From Limnohabitans parvus II-B4 (lineage in GTDB: Bacteria > Pseudomonadota > Gammaproteobacteria > Burkholderiales > Burkholderiaceae_C): a stretch of DNA of 64,000 nt. Both the position numbers and the translations under genes were made by a program. The DNA lies in NCBI RefSeq assembly GCF_003063455.1, contig NZ_NESN01000001.1:372001-436000 (forward strand), in the 5' to 3' direction. Positions 44,153 through 51,749 of this stretch are shown one piece after another. The notes below the pieces were generated by a model that saw only the letters and a list, made by a program, of their open reading frames with translations, had not been told where the DNA came from and did not search any database. The first letter of the stretch is position 1. Every line of letters starts with the position of its first letter.

Positions 44153-45433
44153 ATGAGCAACGACAAACATTTCTCCGCCCTCAAATTCATCACCTGCGGC
44201 TCGGTCGATGACGGCAAAAGCACACTGATTGGCCGCCTGCTGGTGGACACCAAGGCCGTGCTGCAAGACCACTTGGCGGGCGTGCAGCGCTCGGGTGAGA
44301 CCGATCTGGCCCTGCTGACCGATGGCCTGTCTGCCGAGCGCGAGCAAGGCATCACCATCGATGTGGCCTACCGCTACTTCAACACCGAAGCGCGCAAGTT
44401 CATCATCGGCGACGCGCCCGGCCACGAGCAGTACACCCGCAACATGGTGACGGCCGCATCGAGCGCCGACGCGGCTGTGGTGCTGGTCGATGCCATCAAA
44501 CTCGACTGGGCCAACCCCGATCTGCAACTGCTGCCACAAACCCGCCGCCATTCGTTGCTGGTCAACCTGCTGCGTGTGCCGTCTGTGGTGTTCGCCATCA
44601 ACAAGCTCGATGCCGTGGCCAATGCCGCCGTGGCCTACAAGAACATCGCTGGTGCCCTGGAAAAATTCGCCAAAGAAGCCGGGATCACCGTCACCGCCAT
44701 GGTGCCCGTGTCGGCGCTCAAGGGCTGGAACGTGGTCACCACCGAGAACAACGACCAAGCCGACTGGTGCGGCTACAACGGCCCCAGCCTGCTCAGCATC
44801 CTCGAAGACCTGCCCGTCACGCCCGCCGAAACGGATGTGGCTTTCAGCTTCCCGGTGCAGTGGGTTGAAAAATTCCACGACTCCGGCGTCACCACCCAAG
44901 GCCGCCGCGTGTTCTGGGGCCGCGTGGCCACGGGCAGCATCGAGCCGGGCCAGACCGTCAAAGTATTCCCCAGCGGCCAGACCGCTGTGGTGTCCCAAGT
45001 GCTGTCGGCCACCCGCCAGCCGCAAAACAAGGCCGCAGGCCACAGCGCAGGCATCGTGCTGGACCGCGAGGTGGACGTGTCGCGTGGCGACTGGCTGTTG
45101 GCCGCCGAGGGTGCGCCCGAAGGCCAGCGCCAGCTGAGCACCACCATCGCCTGGATGGACGACGAACCGCTGGTGGCTGGCCGTCTCTATTGGGCGCTGC
45201 ACGGCCACCGTTGGGTCAAAGTCAAGGTGCAGCGCGTGGTGCACCGCTTGGACGTGAACACCCTGGCAGAAGAAGAAGCCACCGAACTGGCCCCCAACGC
45301 CATCGGGCACGTCACCCTGGCCCTGCAAGAGCCTTTGGTCACCCTGCCCTTTGCCCAATCGCGCATCTTGGGCGCGCTGGTGCTGGTGGACACGGCCAGC
45401 CACAAGACCTCAGGCGCCGTGCTGGTGAACTGA
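44153..45433 (+). CDS. cysN: Sulfate adenylyltransferase subunit 1 (GTPase)
   Basis: A 426-residue elongation-factor-like GTPase that drives ATP sulfurylase. The P-loop GSVDDGKST is at residues 16-24, the switch regions AEREQGITIDVAYRYF and DAPGHEQYTRNM follow, then NKLD. C-terminal beta-barrel domains continue to the end. There is no fused APS kinase (CysC) domain, consistent with the APS reductase encoded upstream. It lies 20 bases after cysD. Confidence 0.95.
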   Translation: MSNDKHFSALKFITCGSVDDGKSTLIGRLLVDTKAVLQDHLAGVQRSGETDLALLTDGLSAEREQGITIDVAYRYFNTEARKFIIGDAPGHEQYTRNMVTAASSADAAVVLVDAIKLDWANPDLQLLPQTRRHSLLVNLLRVPSVVFAINKLDAVANAAVAYKNIAGALEKFAKEAGITVTAMVPVSALKGWNVVTTENNDQADWCGYNGPSLLSILEDLPVTPAETDVAFSFPVQWVEKFHDSGVTTQGRRVFWGRVATGSIEPGQTVKVFPSGQTAVVSQVLSATRQPQNKAAGHSAGIVLDREVDVSRGDWLLAAEGAPEGQRQLSTTIAWMDDEPLVAGRLYWALHGHRWVKVKVQRVVHRLDVNTLAEEEATELAPNAIGHVTLALQEPLVTLPFAQSRILGALVLVDTASHKTSGAVLVN

Positions 45434-45440
45434 TCTCCTT

Positions 45441-45475
45441 TAAAATCACGGGTTTGGCGCTGCACGTGCAGCGCC
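45441..45475 (+). promoter_or_regulatory. Possible fdxA promoter and 20-bp perfect palindrome
   Basis: A -10-like TAAAAT lies at 45441-45446. About ten bases downstream, 45456-45475 is a perfect 20-base palindrome (half site GGCGCTGCAC), ending 22 bases before the fdxA ATG. It could be an operator, a 5' leader hairpin, or a weak terminator of cysN, though it has no T run. Confidence 0.45.
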
Positions 45476-45497
45476 CAGCCTATTTTCCGAGTCCATC

Positions 45498-45827
45498 ATG
45501 ACCCACGTTGTTTCCGAATCCTGTATCCAGTGCAAATACACCGACTGTGTGGACGTTTGCCCAGTGGACTGCTTCCGCGAAGGCCCCAACTTCCTGACCA
45601 TCGACCCCGATGAGTGCATCGACTGCGCCGTGTGCATCCCCGAGTGCCCGGTCAACGCCATCTACGCCGAAGAAGACCTGCCCGCCGACCAGCAGCACAT
45701 GACTAAGCTCAACGCCGAGCTGGCCTTGCTGCCCACCTGGAAGAGCATCACCAAGCGCAAAGCGCCCATGGCCGACGCCGATCAGTGGAAAGACAAAACC
45801 GGCAAACTGGCCGAACTGATCCGCTGA
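45498..45827 (+). CDS. fdxA: 7Fe-8S ferredoxin
   Basis: A 109-residue ferredoxin. The N-terminal [18 protein letters not shown] supplies the [3Fe-4S] cluster together with a later Cys, and [12 protein letters not shown] supplies the [4Fe-4S] cluster. The C-terminal extension of about 50 residues is typical of FdxA. It follows cysN by 64 bases and precedes a ferredoxin reductase. Because no cysJ is present, it is a candidate electron donor for CysI; this is inference. Confidence 0.94.
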   Translation: MTHVVSESCIQCKYTDCVDVCPVDCFREGPNFLTIDPDECIDCAVCIPECPVNAIYAEEDLPADQQHMTKLNAELALLPTWKSITKRKAPMADADQWKDKTGKLAELIR

Positions 45828-45861
45828 ACCCAGCGTCCATGCCTGCTTGCAAGCACCCACG

Positions 45862-45884
45862 GGCCGGAATTTCCGGCCTTTTTT
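45862..45884 (+). terminator. Rho-independent terminator after fdxA
   Basis: Arms GGCCGGA and TCCGGCC around a three-base loop, followed by six T at 45879-45884. It ends 14 bases before the next start codon, so the reductase gene begins almost directly after it. Confidence 0.85.
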
Positions 45885-45897
45885 CTGGACACCCTGC

Positions 45898-46935
45898 ATG
45901 AACCACCCCATTGAAACCGAGGCACTGGTCATTGGCGCAGGCCCCGTGGGCCTGTTCCAAGTGTTCCAACTGGGGCTTCAAGGCATTCACTGCCACGTTG
46001 TCGATGCCCTGCCTCATGTGGGTGGCCAGTGCGCCGAGCTGTACCCGGCCAAACCGATTTACGACATCCCCGGCATCCCCTTTTGCACCGGCAGCGAATT
46101 GGTCGAGCGCTTGCAACAACAAGTCGCGCCCTTCAAGCCCACCCTGCACTTGGGTCAGCAAGTCAGCACCATCGAACGCCAAGCCGACCAGCGTTTGGCC
46201 GTGTGCACCGACAAGGGCCAGACCTTTTTAGTCCGCACCCTGTTCATCGCCGCTGGCGTAGGTGCTTTTGTGCCGCGCCGCATGGCGCTGGACGGTCTGA
46301 ACGCCTTTGAAGGCAGCCAAGTCTTTGCCGAACACGCCAGCCCCGAGCGCTGGGCGGGCCAACATTTGGTGGTGGCAGGTGATGCCGACACCGCCTTGCA
46401 AACCTGCCTGGATGCCAGCCAAGGCCCTCAGGCTGCCGCCAGCGTGACCCTGCTGCACAGGCGTGACCAATTCGCGGCAACGCCTGAGTTGATCTCGCAA
46501 ATGCGTCAAGCCTGCTCGGCTGGCCGCATGCGCTTTGTGGCGGGCCAACCTACCGGCGTTCGCATTGAGCATGGCCGCCTGCAAGCACTGGAGCTGCTGA
46601 ACCCACAAGGTGAGACCGAGTGGCTGCACCTGGATGTGCTGCAAACTTGCCTGGGTCTGTCGCCCAAGCTCGGGCCGGTTGCCCAATGGGGCCTGGCCAT
46701 GGACCGCAAGCAGTTGGTGGTCAACACCGAGAACTTCGCCACCGCCGAGCCCGGCATCTTTGCTGTGGGCGACATCAACACCTACCCGGGCAAGAAAAAG
46801 CTGATTCTGTGCGGTTTTCACGAGGCTACGCTGGCTGCCTTCGGTGCCGTCGCTTTGCTTCGCCCCGAACAAAAGACCCTGCTGCAATACACGACAACGT
46901 CCACCTTGCTGCACCAGCGTCTGGGTATCGCCTAA
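45898..46935 (+). CDS. Ferredoxin--NADP reductase, thioredoxin reductase-like
   Basis: A 345-residue FAD/NAD(P) protein. FAD motif GAGPVGLFQVFQLGLQG is near residue 13. The segment HVGGQCAELYPAKPIYDIPGIP is characteristic of TrxR-like ferredoxin reductases, and GIFAVGDINTYPGKKKLILCGFHEA is near the C-terminus. It lacks the thioredoxin reductase C-x-x-C. The NAD(P) motif reads VVAGDADTALQ, in which the usual GGGxSA glycines are changed (GDAD), so cofactor binding may be altered. It sits just after fdxA, suggesting a ferredoxin/reductase pair. Confidence 0.88.
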   Translation: MNHPIETEALVIGAGPVGLFQVFQLGLQGIHCHVVDALPHVGGQCAELYPAKPIYDIPGIPFCTGSELVERLQQQVAPFKPTLHLGQQVSTIERQADQRLAVCTDKGQTFLVRTLFIAAGVGAFVPRRMALDGLNAFEGSQVFAEHASPERWAGQHLVVAGDADTALQTCLDASQGPQAAASVTLLHRRDQFAATPELISQMRQACSAGRMRFVAGQPTGVRIEHGRLQALELLNPQGETEWLHLDVLQTCLGLSPKLGPVAQWGLAMDRKQLVVNTENFATAEPGIFAVGDINTYPGKKKLILCGFHEATLAAFGAVALLRPEQKTLLQYTTTSTLLHQRLGIA

Positions 46936-46945
46936 AATCCACCTC

Positions 46946-46965
46946 GCGCCGCATGTTTGCGGCGC
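46946..46965 (+). terminator. GC-rich hairpin between the reductase gene and the riboswitch
   Basis: Perfect seven-base arms GCGCCGC and GCGGCGC around a six-base loop. No T run follows, so termination is uncertain. It lies five bases before the TPP aptamer. Confidence 0.4.
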
Positions 46966-46967
46966 AT

Positions 46968-47056
46968 TCGCTAGGGGTGTTGATGACCGTGAGGTCTTCG
47001 ACTGAGAAAGTCCCTTTGAACCTGATTGAGGTAATCCTCGCGCAGGGAAGCTCGTT
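46968..47056 (+). promoter_or_regulatory. TPP riboswitch (THI element)
   Basis: The conserved blocks of the thiamine pyrophosphate aptamer appear in order: CTAGGGGTG at 46971, ACTGAGAAAG at 47001, CCCTTTGAACCTGAT at 47012, GTAAT at 47031 and CGCAGGGAAGCT at 47041. These are the P2/P3 and P4/P5 consensus cores. It lies 86 bases upstream of the TonB-receptor start, on the same strand. TPP binding normally reduces expression of the downstream gene. Confidence 0.95.
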
Positions 47057-47060
47057 CCAA

Positions 47061-47140
47061 GAACGGTGTCCAAAAGCCCATGGTTTTTGGCACAGCACGT
47101 TCCCAGCCAGCCGACCTGCCATTACGTTAAAGGAAAACGT
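47061..47140 (+). promoter_or_regulatory. Leader hairpins of the riboswitch expression platform
   Basis: GAACG (47061-47065) pairs with CGTTC (47098-47102), enclosing a CCAAAA/TTTTGG inner stem. Close to the start codon, ACGTT (47124-47128) can pair with AACGT (47136-47140), holding the Shine-Dalgarno AAAGGA in the loop. The arrangement favours control of translation initiation; no T-run terminator is seen. Confidence 0.55.
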
Positions 47141-47141
47141 C

Positions 47142-49289
47142 ATGGCATTTTTTTCGCCATTTCCACGCCGGTCCACTGACCGCTTCGCATTTCGCGTCCA
47201 CCATATCGCCAGCGCAGTGGCCTTGTTGGCCGTGGGCAGTGCCCATGCGCAAAACTTGGCCGAAATCACCATCACCGACATGGCCCCCTCTCAGGTCAGC
47301 GGTTTTGGCGATGTGCCCTTGAGCAAAGCGCCATTCAGCGCAGTCAGTATCGATCAAAAAACCTTGCAAGACATTGGCGCACAACGGGTCTCAGATGCAC
47401 TGCGTCTGGACGCCAGCGTGGCCGACAGTTACAACTCACCCGCCTACTGGGACATGCTCAGCGTGCGTGGCTACACCTTGGACAACCGCTACAACTACCG
47501 CCGCGAAGGTTTGCCGATTTCAGCCGAGACCATGATCTCGATGGACAACAAGGAACGCATTGAACTGTTCAAGGGCACCAGCGGGATTCAGGCGGGCACG
47601 AGCGCACCAGGTGGCTTGGTCAACTATGTGGTCAAGCGCCCCCCATCGGCCAAGGACGAAACGATTCGCTCGGTCAGCGCAAGCTACGGCCCGGGCCAAA
47701 GCAGCAGCACCGGCCTGGACTTGGGGGGCCGCTTTGGCCAGGACCAAACCTTGGGCTATCGCCTCAATGTGGCCTACGAAGACTTGGACCCTTACATCAA
47801 GAACACCGAAGGCCACCGCAAACTCTTGGCCTTGGCCATGGACTGGCGCATCACGCCCGACAGCCGGCTCGAATGGGAAATCGAACGCAGTGAACGCCAG
47901 CAGTTTGGCGTGAACGGTTACAGCTTGTGGGACGGTGCCACAGGGCTTCCGCCTGTTGTTGACTCAAAAACCAACTTGACTCGGCAGTCGTGGTCAGTGC
48001 CTGGCATTTTTGCAGCAACAACAGGCTCGATTCGCTTCAAACAAAACCTCGACGGCGGGTGGCTCTGGAGCACTCAATACGGTGCACAACAACTGCGAAC
48101 CGACGACCGCCTTACCTTTGCTTTCGGTTGCGGGGGCAGCTGTAACCGTTTTTATGCCGACGGCAGCTTCGACGTCTACGACTATCGCAGCGACAACGAA
48201 CGACGCCTGACAGAGGCCCTGCAAACCAGCTTGGCTGGACAGTTGCAACTTGCAGGTCTCACGCACAACCTGACTTTCAGCGCCATGCGAAGCCGCCAAC
48301 TCGACCGACTTCAAGCAACACAGCTCTACAGCTACGCGGGCACCAGCACAGCCTACGGCAGTGCTGTACCGGTTCAAGTGCTTGATCAAACCTACGCAAA
48401 TACCAATCGCAGCGAGTACAGCACCGAACTTTCCGTGACGGATCGAATCAAACTTTCGACTCAAACATCGGTATGGCTCGGCCTGCGTCATACCCAAAGC
48501 GATCGCAGCACCGTTTCCCTGGATCCCCTCAACCCGAACCCCAAAAGCCAAAACACCGGATTCACTACACCCTGGCTTGCGCTTTCACATGAGTACATCA
48601 ACGGGCCAACCGTTTATGCCTCATACGGCGAGGGCGTTGAACTGTTCGCGGCACCAAATAACGCCAGCTATGTCAACGCGGGTCAATTTTTGGGCGTGCA
48701 GAGGAGCAAACAGATCGAACTGGGGGCAAAAGGCAAAGTCGGCAACACCTTCAGCTGGAATGCAGCGCTGTTCCACATCGAGCGCCCTGCTGCATATGAC
48801 TACGCTGGTGAACGCGTCGTCGATGGAACTCAAACGCACAAGGGCCTGGACGCAGGTCTTCAATGGAGCCATCAGCAGTGGATGCTTGCAGGTCAGGCGC
48901 AATGGATTGACGCACGCATCTCGGGTGCATTGCTCAACACGGACTTGAATGGGTCAAAACCACTGAACGTCCCTTCGCTAACCCTGCGAGCCCTGGTCCA
49001 ATACCGATTCACCGACATCCCCGGCCTGCGCACGAGCCTGCGTCTGAGCCACGAAGGATCGCGGCGCGTGACCGAAGACGGCAGCATCAACCTGCCCAGC
49101 TGGACCACGCTGGACTTTGCGGCGCATTACGACACCCGCATCGACGGCACCCGCACGCAATGGACTTTGGCCGTTGACAACCTGGCCAACCACCACTACT
49201 GGCGCGAATCGCCCAAGCAGTTTGGGCACTACTATCTGTACCCGGGCGCACCCAGGACCTTTCGCGTTGGCGTGAAAGCCAGCTTTTGA
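47142..49289 (+). CDS. TonB-dependent outer-membrane receptor under a TPP riboswitch
   Basis: A 715-residue receptor of the siderophore type. A signal peptide covers about residues 1-37 (AVALLAVGSAHAQ), then a plug domain (PLSKAPFSAVSIDQKTLQDIGAQRVSDALRLDASV ... LSVRGY ... IELFKGTSGIQAGTSAPGGLVNYVVKRP), then a 22-stranded barrel ending in the aromatic residue of GVKASF. The plug resembles ferrichrome/FhuA-type receptors, but the TPP riboswitch upstream indicates uptake of thiamine, its phosphates or a precursor. The ATG at 47142 follows AAAGGA; a longer frame reaching upstream is ruled out because it crosses the riboswitch. No inner-membrane transporter gene is adjacent. Confidence 0.92.
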   Translation: MAFFSPFPRRSTDRFAFRVHHIASAVALLAVGSAHAQNLAEITITDMAPSQVSGFGDVPLSKAPFSAVSIDQKTLQDIGAQRVSDALRLDASVADSYNSPAYWDMLSVRGYTLDNRYNYRREGLPISAETMISMDNKERIELFKGTSGIQAGTSAPGGLVNYVVKRPPSAKDETIRSVSASYGPGQSSSTGLDLGGRFGQDQTLGYRLNVAYEDLDPYIKNTEGHRKLLALAMDWRITPDSRLEWEIERSERQQFGVNGYSLWDGATGLPPVVDSKTNLTRQSWSVPGIFAATTGSIRFKQNLDGGWLWSTQYGAQQLRTDDRLTFAFGCGGSCNRFYADGSFDVYDYRSDNERRLTEALQTSLAGQLQLAGLTHNLTFSAMRSRQLDRLQATQLYSYAGTSTAYGSAVPVQVLDQTYANTNRSEYSTELSVTDRIKLSTQTSVWLGLRHTQSDRSTVSLDPLNPNPKSQNTGFTTPWLALSHEYINGPTVYASYGEGVELFAAPNNASYVNAGQFLGVQRSKQIELGAKGKVGNTFSWNAALFHIERPAAYDYAGERVVDGTQTHKGLDAGLQWSHQQWMLAGQAQWIDARISGALLNTDLNGSKPLNVPSLTLRALVQYRFTDIPGLRTSLRLSHEGSRRVTEDGSINLPSWTTLDFAAHYDTRIDGTRTQWTLAVDNLANHHYWRESPKQFGHYYLYPGAPRTFRVGVKASF

Positions 49290-49298
49290 ACGAAGCCT

Positions 49299-49321
49299 GC
49301 AAGATTTTTAAAAAATCTTGC
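49299..49321 (+). terminator. AT-rich palindrome after the TonB receptor
   Basis: Arms GCAAGATTTTT (49299-49309) and AAAAATCTTGC (49311-49321) around one A. It begins ten bases after the stop codon. It may act as a weak terminator. Confidence 0.5.
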
Positions 49322-49368
49322 GCCCCCTCTCAAAACAGCCCAAAAATCACTCTATAATTCAAAGCTAT

Positions 49369-49444
49369 TCCTCGATAGCTCAGTCGGTAGAGCGCCGGAC
49401 TGTTAATCCGTAGGTCCCTGGTTCGAGCCCAGGTCGAGGAGCCA
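49369..49444 (+). tRNA. tRNA-Asn(GUU)
   Basis: A 76-base cloverleaf: acceptor TCCTCGA/TCGAGGA, D arm GCTCAGTCGGTAGAGC, anticodon stem CCGGA/TCCGT with loop CTGTTAA (anticodon GTT), T arm CCTGG-TTCGAGC-CCAGG, discriminator G and encoded CCA at 49442-49444. A consensus -10 TATAAT lies at 49353-49358. Confidence 0.97.
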
Positions 49445-49450
49445 AAAAGT

Positions 49451-49482
49451 AAAGCCCCTGCAAGCGATTGCAGGGGCTTTTT
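49451..49482 (+). terminator. Rho-independent terminator after tRNA-Asn
   Basis: Perfect 13-base arms AAAGCCCCTGCAA and TTGCAGGGGCTTT around GCGA, with T run. It starts seven bases after the tRNA. Confidence 0.92.
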
Positions 49483-49556
49483 CTTTGGTGTTTTCTCTTC
49501 GCACTCAAACAACGAATGCAGGCAAGCTGTTCATGTGCCCTTCACATTGAGCAAAC

Positions 49557-49781
49557 TCAAATCGCAGAATCAAGTCTTTTTTGCAATTTGGCGATCAGCT
49601 GTCGACCTAAATGGGCCTTGATGGCCGCCGAATAAAACAAGCTGTCTCCGCCGTTTTCAAGCTGCAGCAACTGCGCGTGAGAGATCGCGTTTTCTATGGC
49701 AAACCGGGAGGTGTCCAGTCCTGCGCCTTGCCTCAGTTGCTGAAGCAACAACGCCTCATCCTGAGTCCAGGGTTCGGTCAT
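49557..49781 (-). CDS. Small HTH-like protein coupled to a response regulator
   Basis: A 74-residue protein (MTEPWTQDEALLLQQLRQGAGLDTSRFA...ISHAQLLQLENG...). The spacing of LRQGAGL and SHAQLLQLENGG resembles the helix-turn-helix of XRE/RodZ-type proteins, suggesting DNA binding or protein contact; this is weak evidence. Its start overlaps the response-regulator stop by four bases, so the two are coupled. I do not recognise a named family. Confidence 0.65.
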   Translation of the reverse strand: MTEPWTQDEALLLQQLRQGAGLDTSRFAIENAISHAQLLQLENGGDSLFYSAAIKAHLGRQLIAKLQKRLDSAI

Positions 49782-50407
49782 GGCTCGAGCGCCTCCATGT
49801 CAAGGCCTTTGCAAAGGGCCATCAAATCGGCCAAGTGATGGACCTGCATTTTCTGCAAGATATTGGCTCGGTGTTTTTTGGCCGTATCGGGCAAGATGTC
49901 CAATTTCTCTGAGATGCCCTTGTTGGTATGTCCTTCCAGCATCAAGACAAAGACCTCGCGTTCGCGGGCACTCAAAGCCTGCCATTTGCGACGGATCTCA
50001 TTTTTTTGAATGAAGTCCTGTCGATTCACACTGTCTACGGCCAAACCTCTGTCGATGGCGTCAATCAGGGTCTGGATTTGAAATGGTTTCCAGAGAAACT
50101 CGATGGGCCGCCCTTTCATGGCGCGGATGATTTCTTCTGATTCACTCTCGCCACTGATGAAGATGATGGGTGTGTTGCGGCCCAGTGCTTTCATTTTTTC
50201 CTGAAGATCCACTCCCGACATGCCGGGCATGCGAACGTCCAGCACCAAAACGGCAGGAAAAATTTCGATGGACTGCTGCAAGAAAGCTTGCGCGCTGTCA
50301 TAACCCTCAATGCTGTAACCCATCTGCCGCAGCAAATCGGTCAAATAAAAGCGGATATCGGGGTTGTCGTCGACAACGTAGACATGGCCGCAAGTGTAGG
50401 GGTTCAT
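49778..50407 (-). CDS. FixJ/NarL-type response regulator
   Basis: A 209-residue regulator. The receiver domain (residues 8-120) has acidic pocket Asp13-Asp14, phosphoacceptor Asp57 (LVLDVRMPG) and Lys107 (WKPF). A LuxR-type HTH occupies about residues 140-205 (LSAREREVFVLMLEGHTNKGISEKLDILPDTAKKHRANILQKM). The most likely partner is the histidine kinase at 53935-55356 in the same strand set. Probable targets are the secretion operon or the giant secreted protein; that is inference. Confidence 0.92.
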   Translation of the reverse strand: MNPYTCGHVYVVDDNPDIRFYLTDLLRQMGYSIEGYDSAQAFLQQSIEIFPAVLVLDVRMPGMSGVDLQEKMKALGRNTPIIFISGESESEEIIRAMKGRPIEFLWKPFQIQTLIDAIDRGLAVDSVNRQDFIQKNEIRRKWQALSAREREVFVLMLEGHTNKGISEKLDILPDTAKKHRANILQKMQVHHLADLMALCKGLDMEALEP

Positions 50408-50558
50408 TTGAAATTACAGAATTATCAATATTGTGAATATTAGTTTTTCAGATTTGCGATGCATATCCCTTTTTGGGGATATTCAAACTCACATTTTCAT
50501 CGAAATGGGTAACAACCCCGTGACATCAGAACACAAGAGGCCTGTCCAACAACATCCC

Positions 50559-51749
50559 TCATCGCTCCCTGAGCGCCTGTGTCACATTCTGCAAAGGCCG
50601 GAACAGGTACTCCAGCACCGACTTCTGGCCCGTCTTGATCTCCACCGTCGCCGTCATGCCCGGCAGCGGCTGCATGCGCAGCCCGTTGCGCTGCCAGTTG
50701 GTTTCGGTGATGCGCACCAGCAAGCGGTAGTAGCCCTCTTCCAGCTCCATCGCCACACCCGGGCGGCGCTGCTTTTCATCGCGCATCGTGTCGGGGCTGA
50801 TGTGCTCCAGCACGCCTTCAAGCCCACCAAAGCGGTTGTAGTCGTAGGCCGTGAGCTTGACGGTGACCTTCTGATTGTTTTTGAGGAACGCCACCTCTGC
50901 AGGCTTCACATAAGCCTCCACCAGCATCTGGTCCTGCGTGGGCACGATCTCCAAAATCGGCATGCCCGCCTGCACCACACCGCCGATGGTGGTCACCTGT
51001 ACATTCTTCACAATGCCATCCATCGGGGCCTTGATCACGGTCCGGATGAACGCATCTTCTCGGGCCGAAGCGTTCTCGCGAGTTTGCGACAACTCCGAGT
51101 CCACACGCACCAACTCGTTGGCCGCATCGGTGGCGTAGCGATTCTTGCGCTCACTCATTTGCCCCATCAAATCAGCTTGCTGACGCTTCAGGCGCAACAA
51201 CTCCACCTCCGAAACCACCCCCTGTTTGGTGAGCGGCTCGGTCATGGCGATTTCTCGATTAAGCGCCTCCAGTGAACGCTTCAAACTTGACTGCGCTTCG
51301 TCCAGCGACTGCTTGCGGGCAGCAAATGCCTGACGCTCACGCGAAGCCAACGCAGATGGAATGTGCTTGCCAAAATCCAGCCCCCGGCCATACGCCTCGG
51401 CACGCAAACGCACCGCCAGTGCTTCAAGTGCCAGCTTTTTTTCTTTGGCCTCGCGAAACACTGGGCCCGATCGGCCATCGTCCAAGCGAATCAACACATC
51501 GTCCTTTTTGACCACCGCCCCCTCGCGCACCAAAATCTGGCTTACCACGCCAGAGTCCAGGCTCTGCACCACCTGCTCACGGCTGGCCGGAATCACCTTG
51601 CCCTGCCCTTTGGTCACCTCGTCCAACTCAAACCAAGAGGCCCAGGACAAACCCACCACCAAAGTCACCACGGTGGACCACAACAGCCACTGGCTGGCGC
51701 GGCGTTCCTCTTCATCGACCGTCAGGATGCCAAATTCTTTGCGGCTCAT
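50559..51749 (-). CDS. HlyD-family type I secretion adaptor
   Basis: A 396-residue membrane-fusion protein. One N-terminal membrane helix (residues about 20-42) is followed by the lipoyl half-motif (GKVIPASREQVVQSLDSGVVSQILVREGAVVKKDDVLIRLDD), a long coiled coil (about 95-240), the second lipoyl half (IKAPMDGIVKNVQVTTIGGVVQAG) and a beta-barrel (PGMTATVEIKTG). It would bridge the ABC exporter and an outer-membrane TolC-type channel. It overlaps the exporter gene by four bases. No TolC-type gene is in the window. Confidence 0.93.
   Translation of the reverse strand: MSRKEFGILTVDEEERRASQWLLWSTVVTLVVGLSWASWFELDEVTKGQGKVIPASREQVVQSLDSGVVSQILVREGAVVKKDDVLIRLDDGRSGPVFREAKEKKLALEALAVRLRAEAYGRGLDFGKHIPSALASRERQAFAARKQSLDEAQSSLKRSLEALNREIAMTEPLTKQGVVSEVELLRLKRQQADLMGQMSERKNRYATDAANELVRVDSELSQTRENASAREDAFIRTVIKAPMDGIVKNVQVTTIGGVVQAGMPILEIVPTQDQMLVEAYVKPAEVAFLKNNQKVTVKLTAYDYNRFGGLEGVLEHISPDTMRDEKQRRPGVAMELEEGYYRLLVRITETNWQRNGLRMQPLPGMTATVEIKTGQKSVLEYLFRPLQNVTQALRER

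Noticed and set aside
44123..45403. A 426-residue minus-strand frame opposite cysN
   Set aside because: Composition is typical of an antisense shadow, and CysN motifs are intact on the plus strand.
46620..47141. A 174-residue N-terminal extension of the TonB receptor
   Set aside because: It runs through the reductase gene in another frame and through the TPP riboswitch. The signal peptide and Shine-Dalgarno fix the start at 47142.
50463..50482. ATATCCC/GGGATAT hairpin as a terminator of the HlyD gene
   Set aside because: It has a T loop but no T run on the minus-strand side; it could equally be a regulatory site of the response regulator, so I did not list it as a feature.
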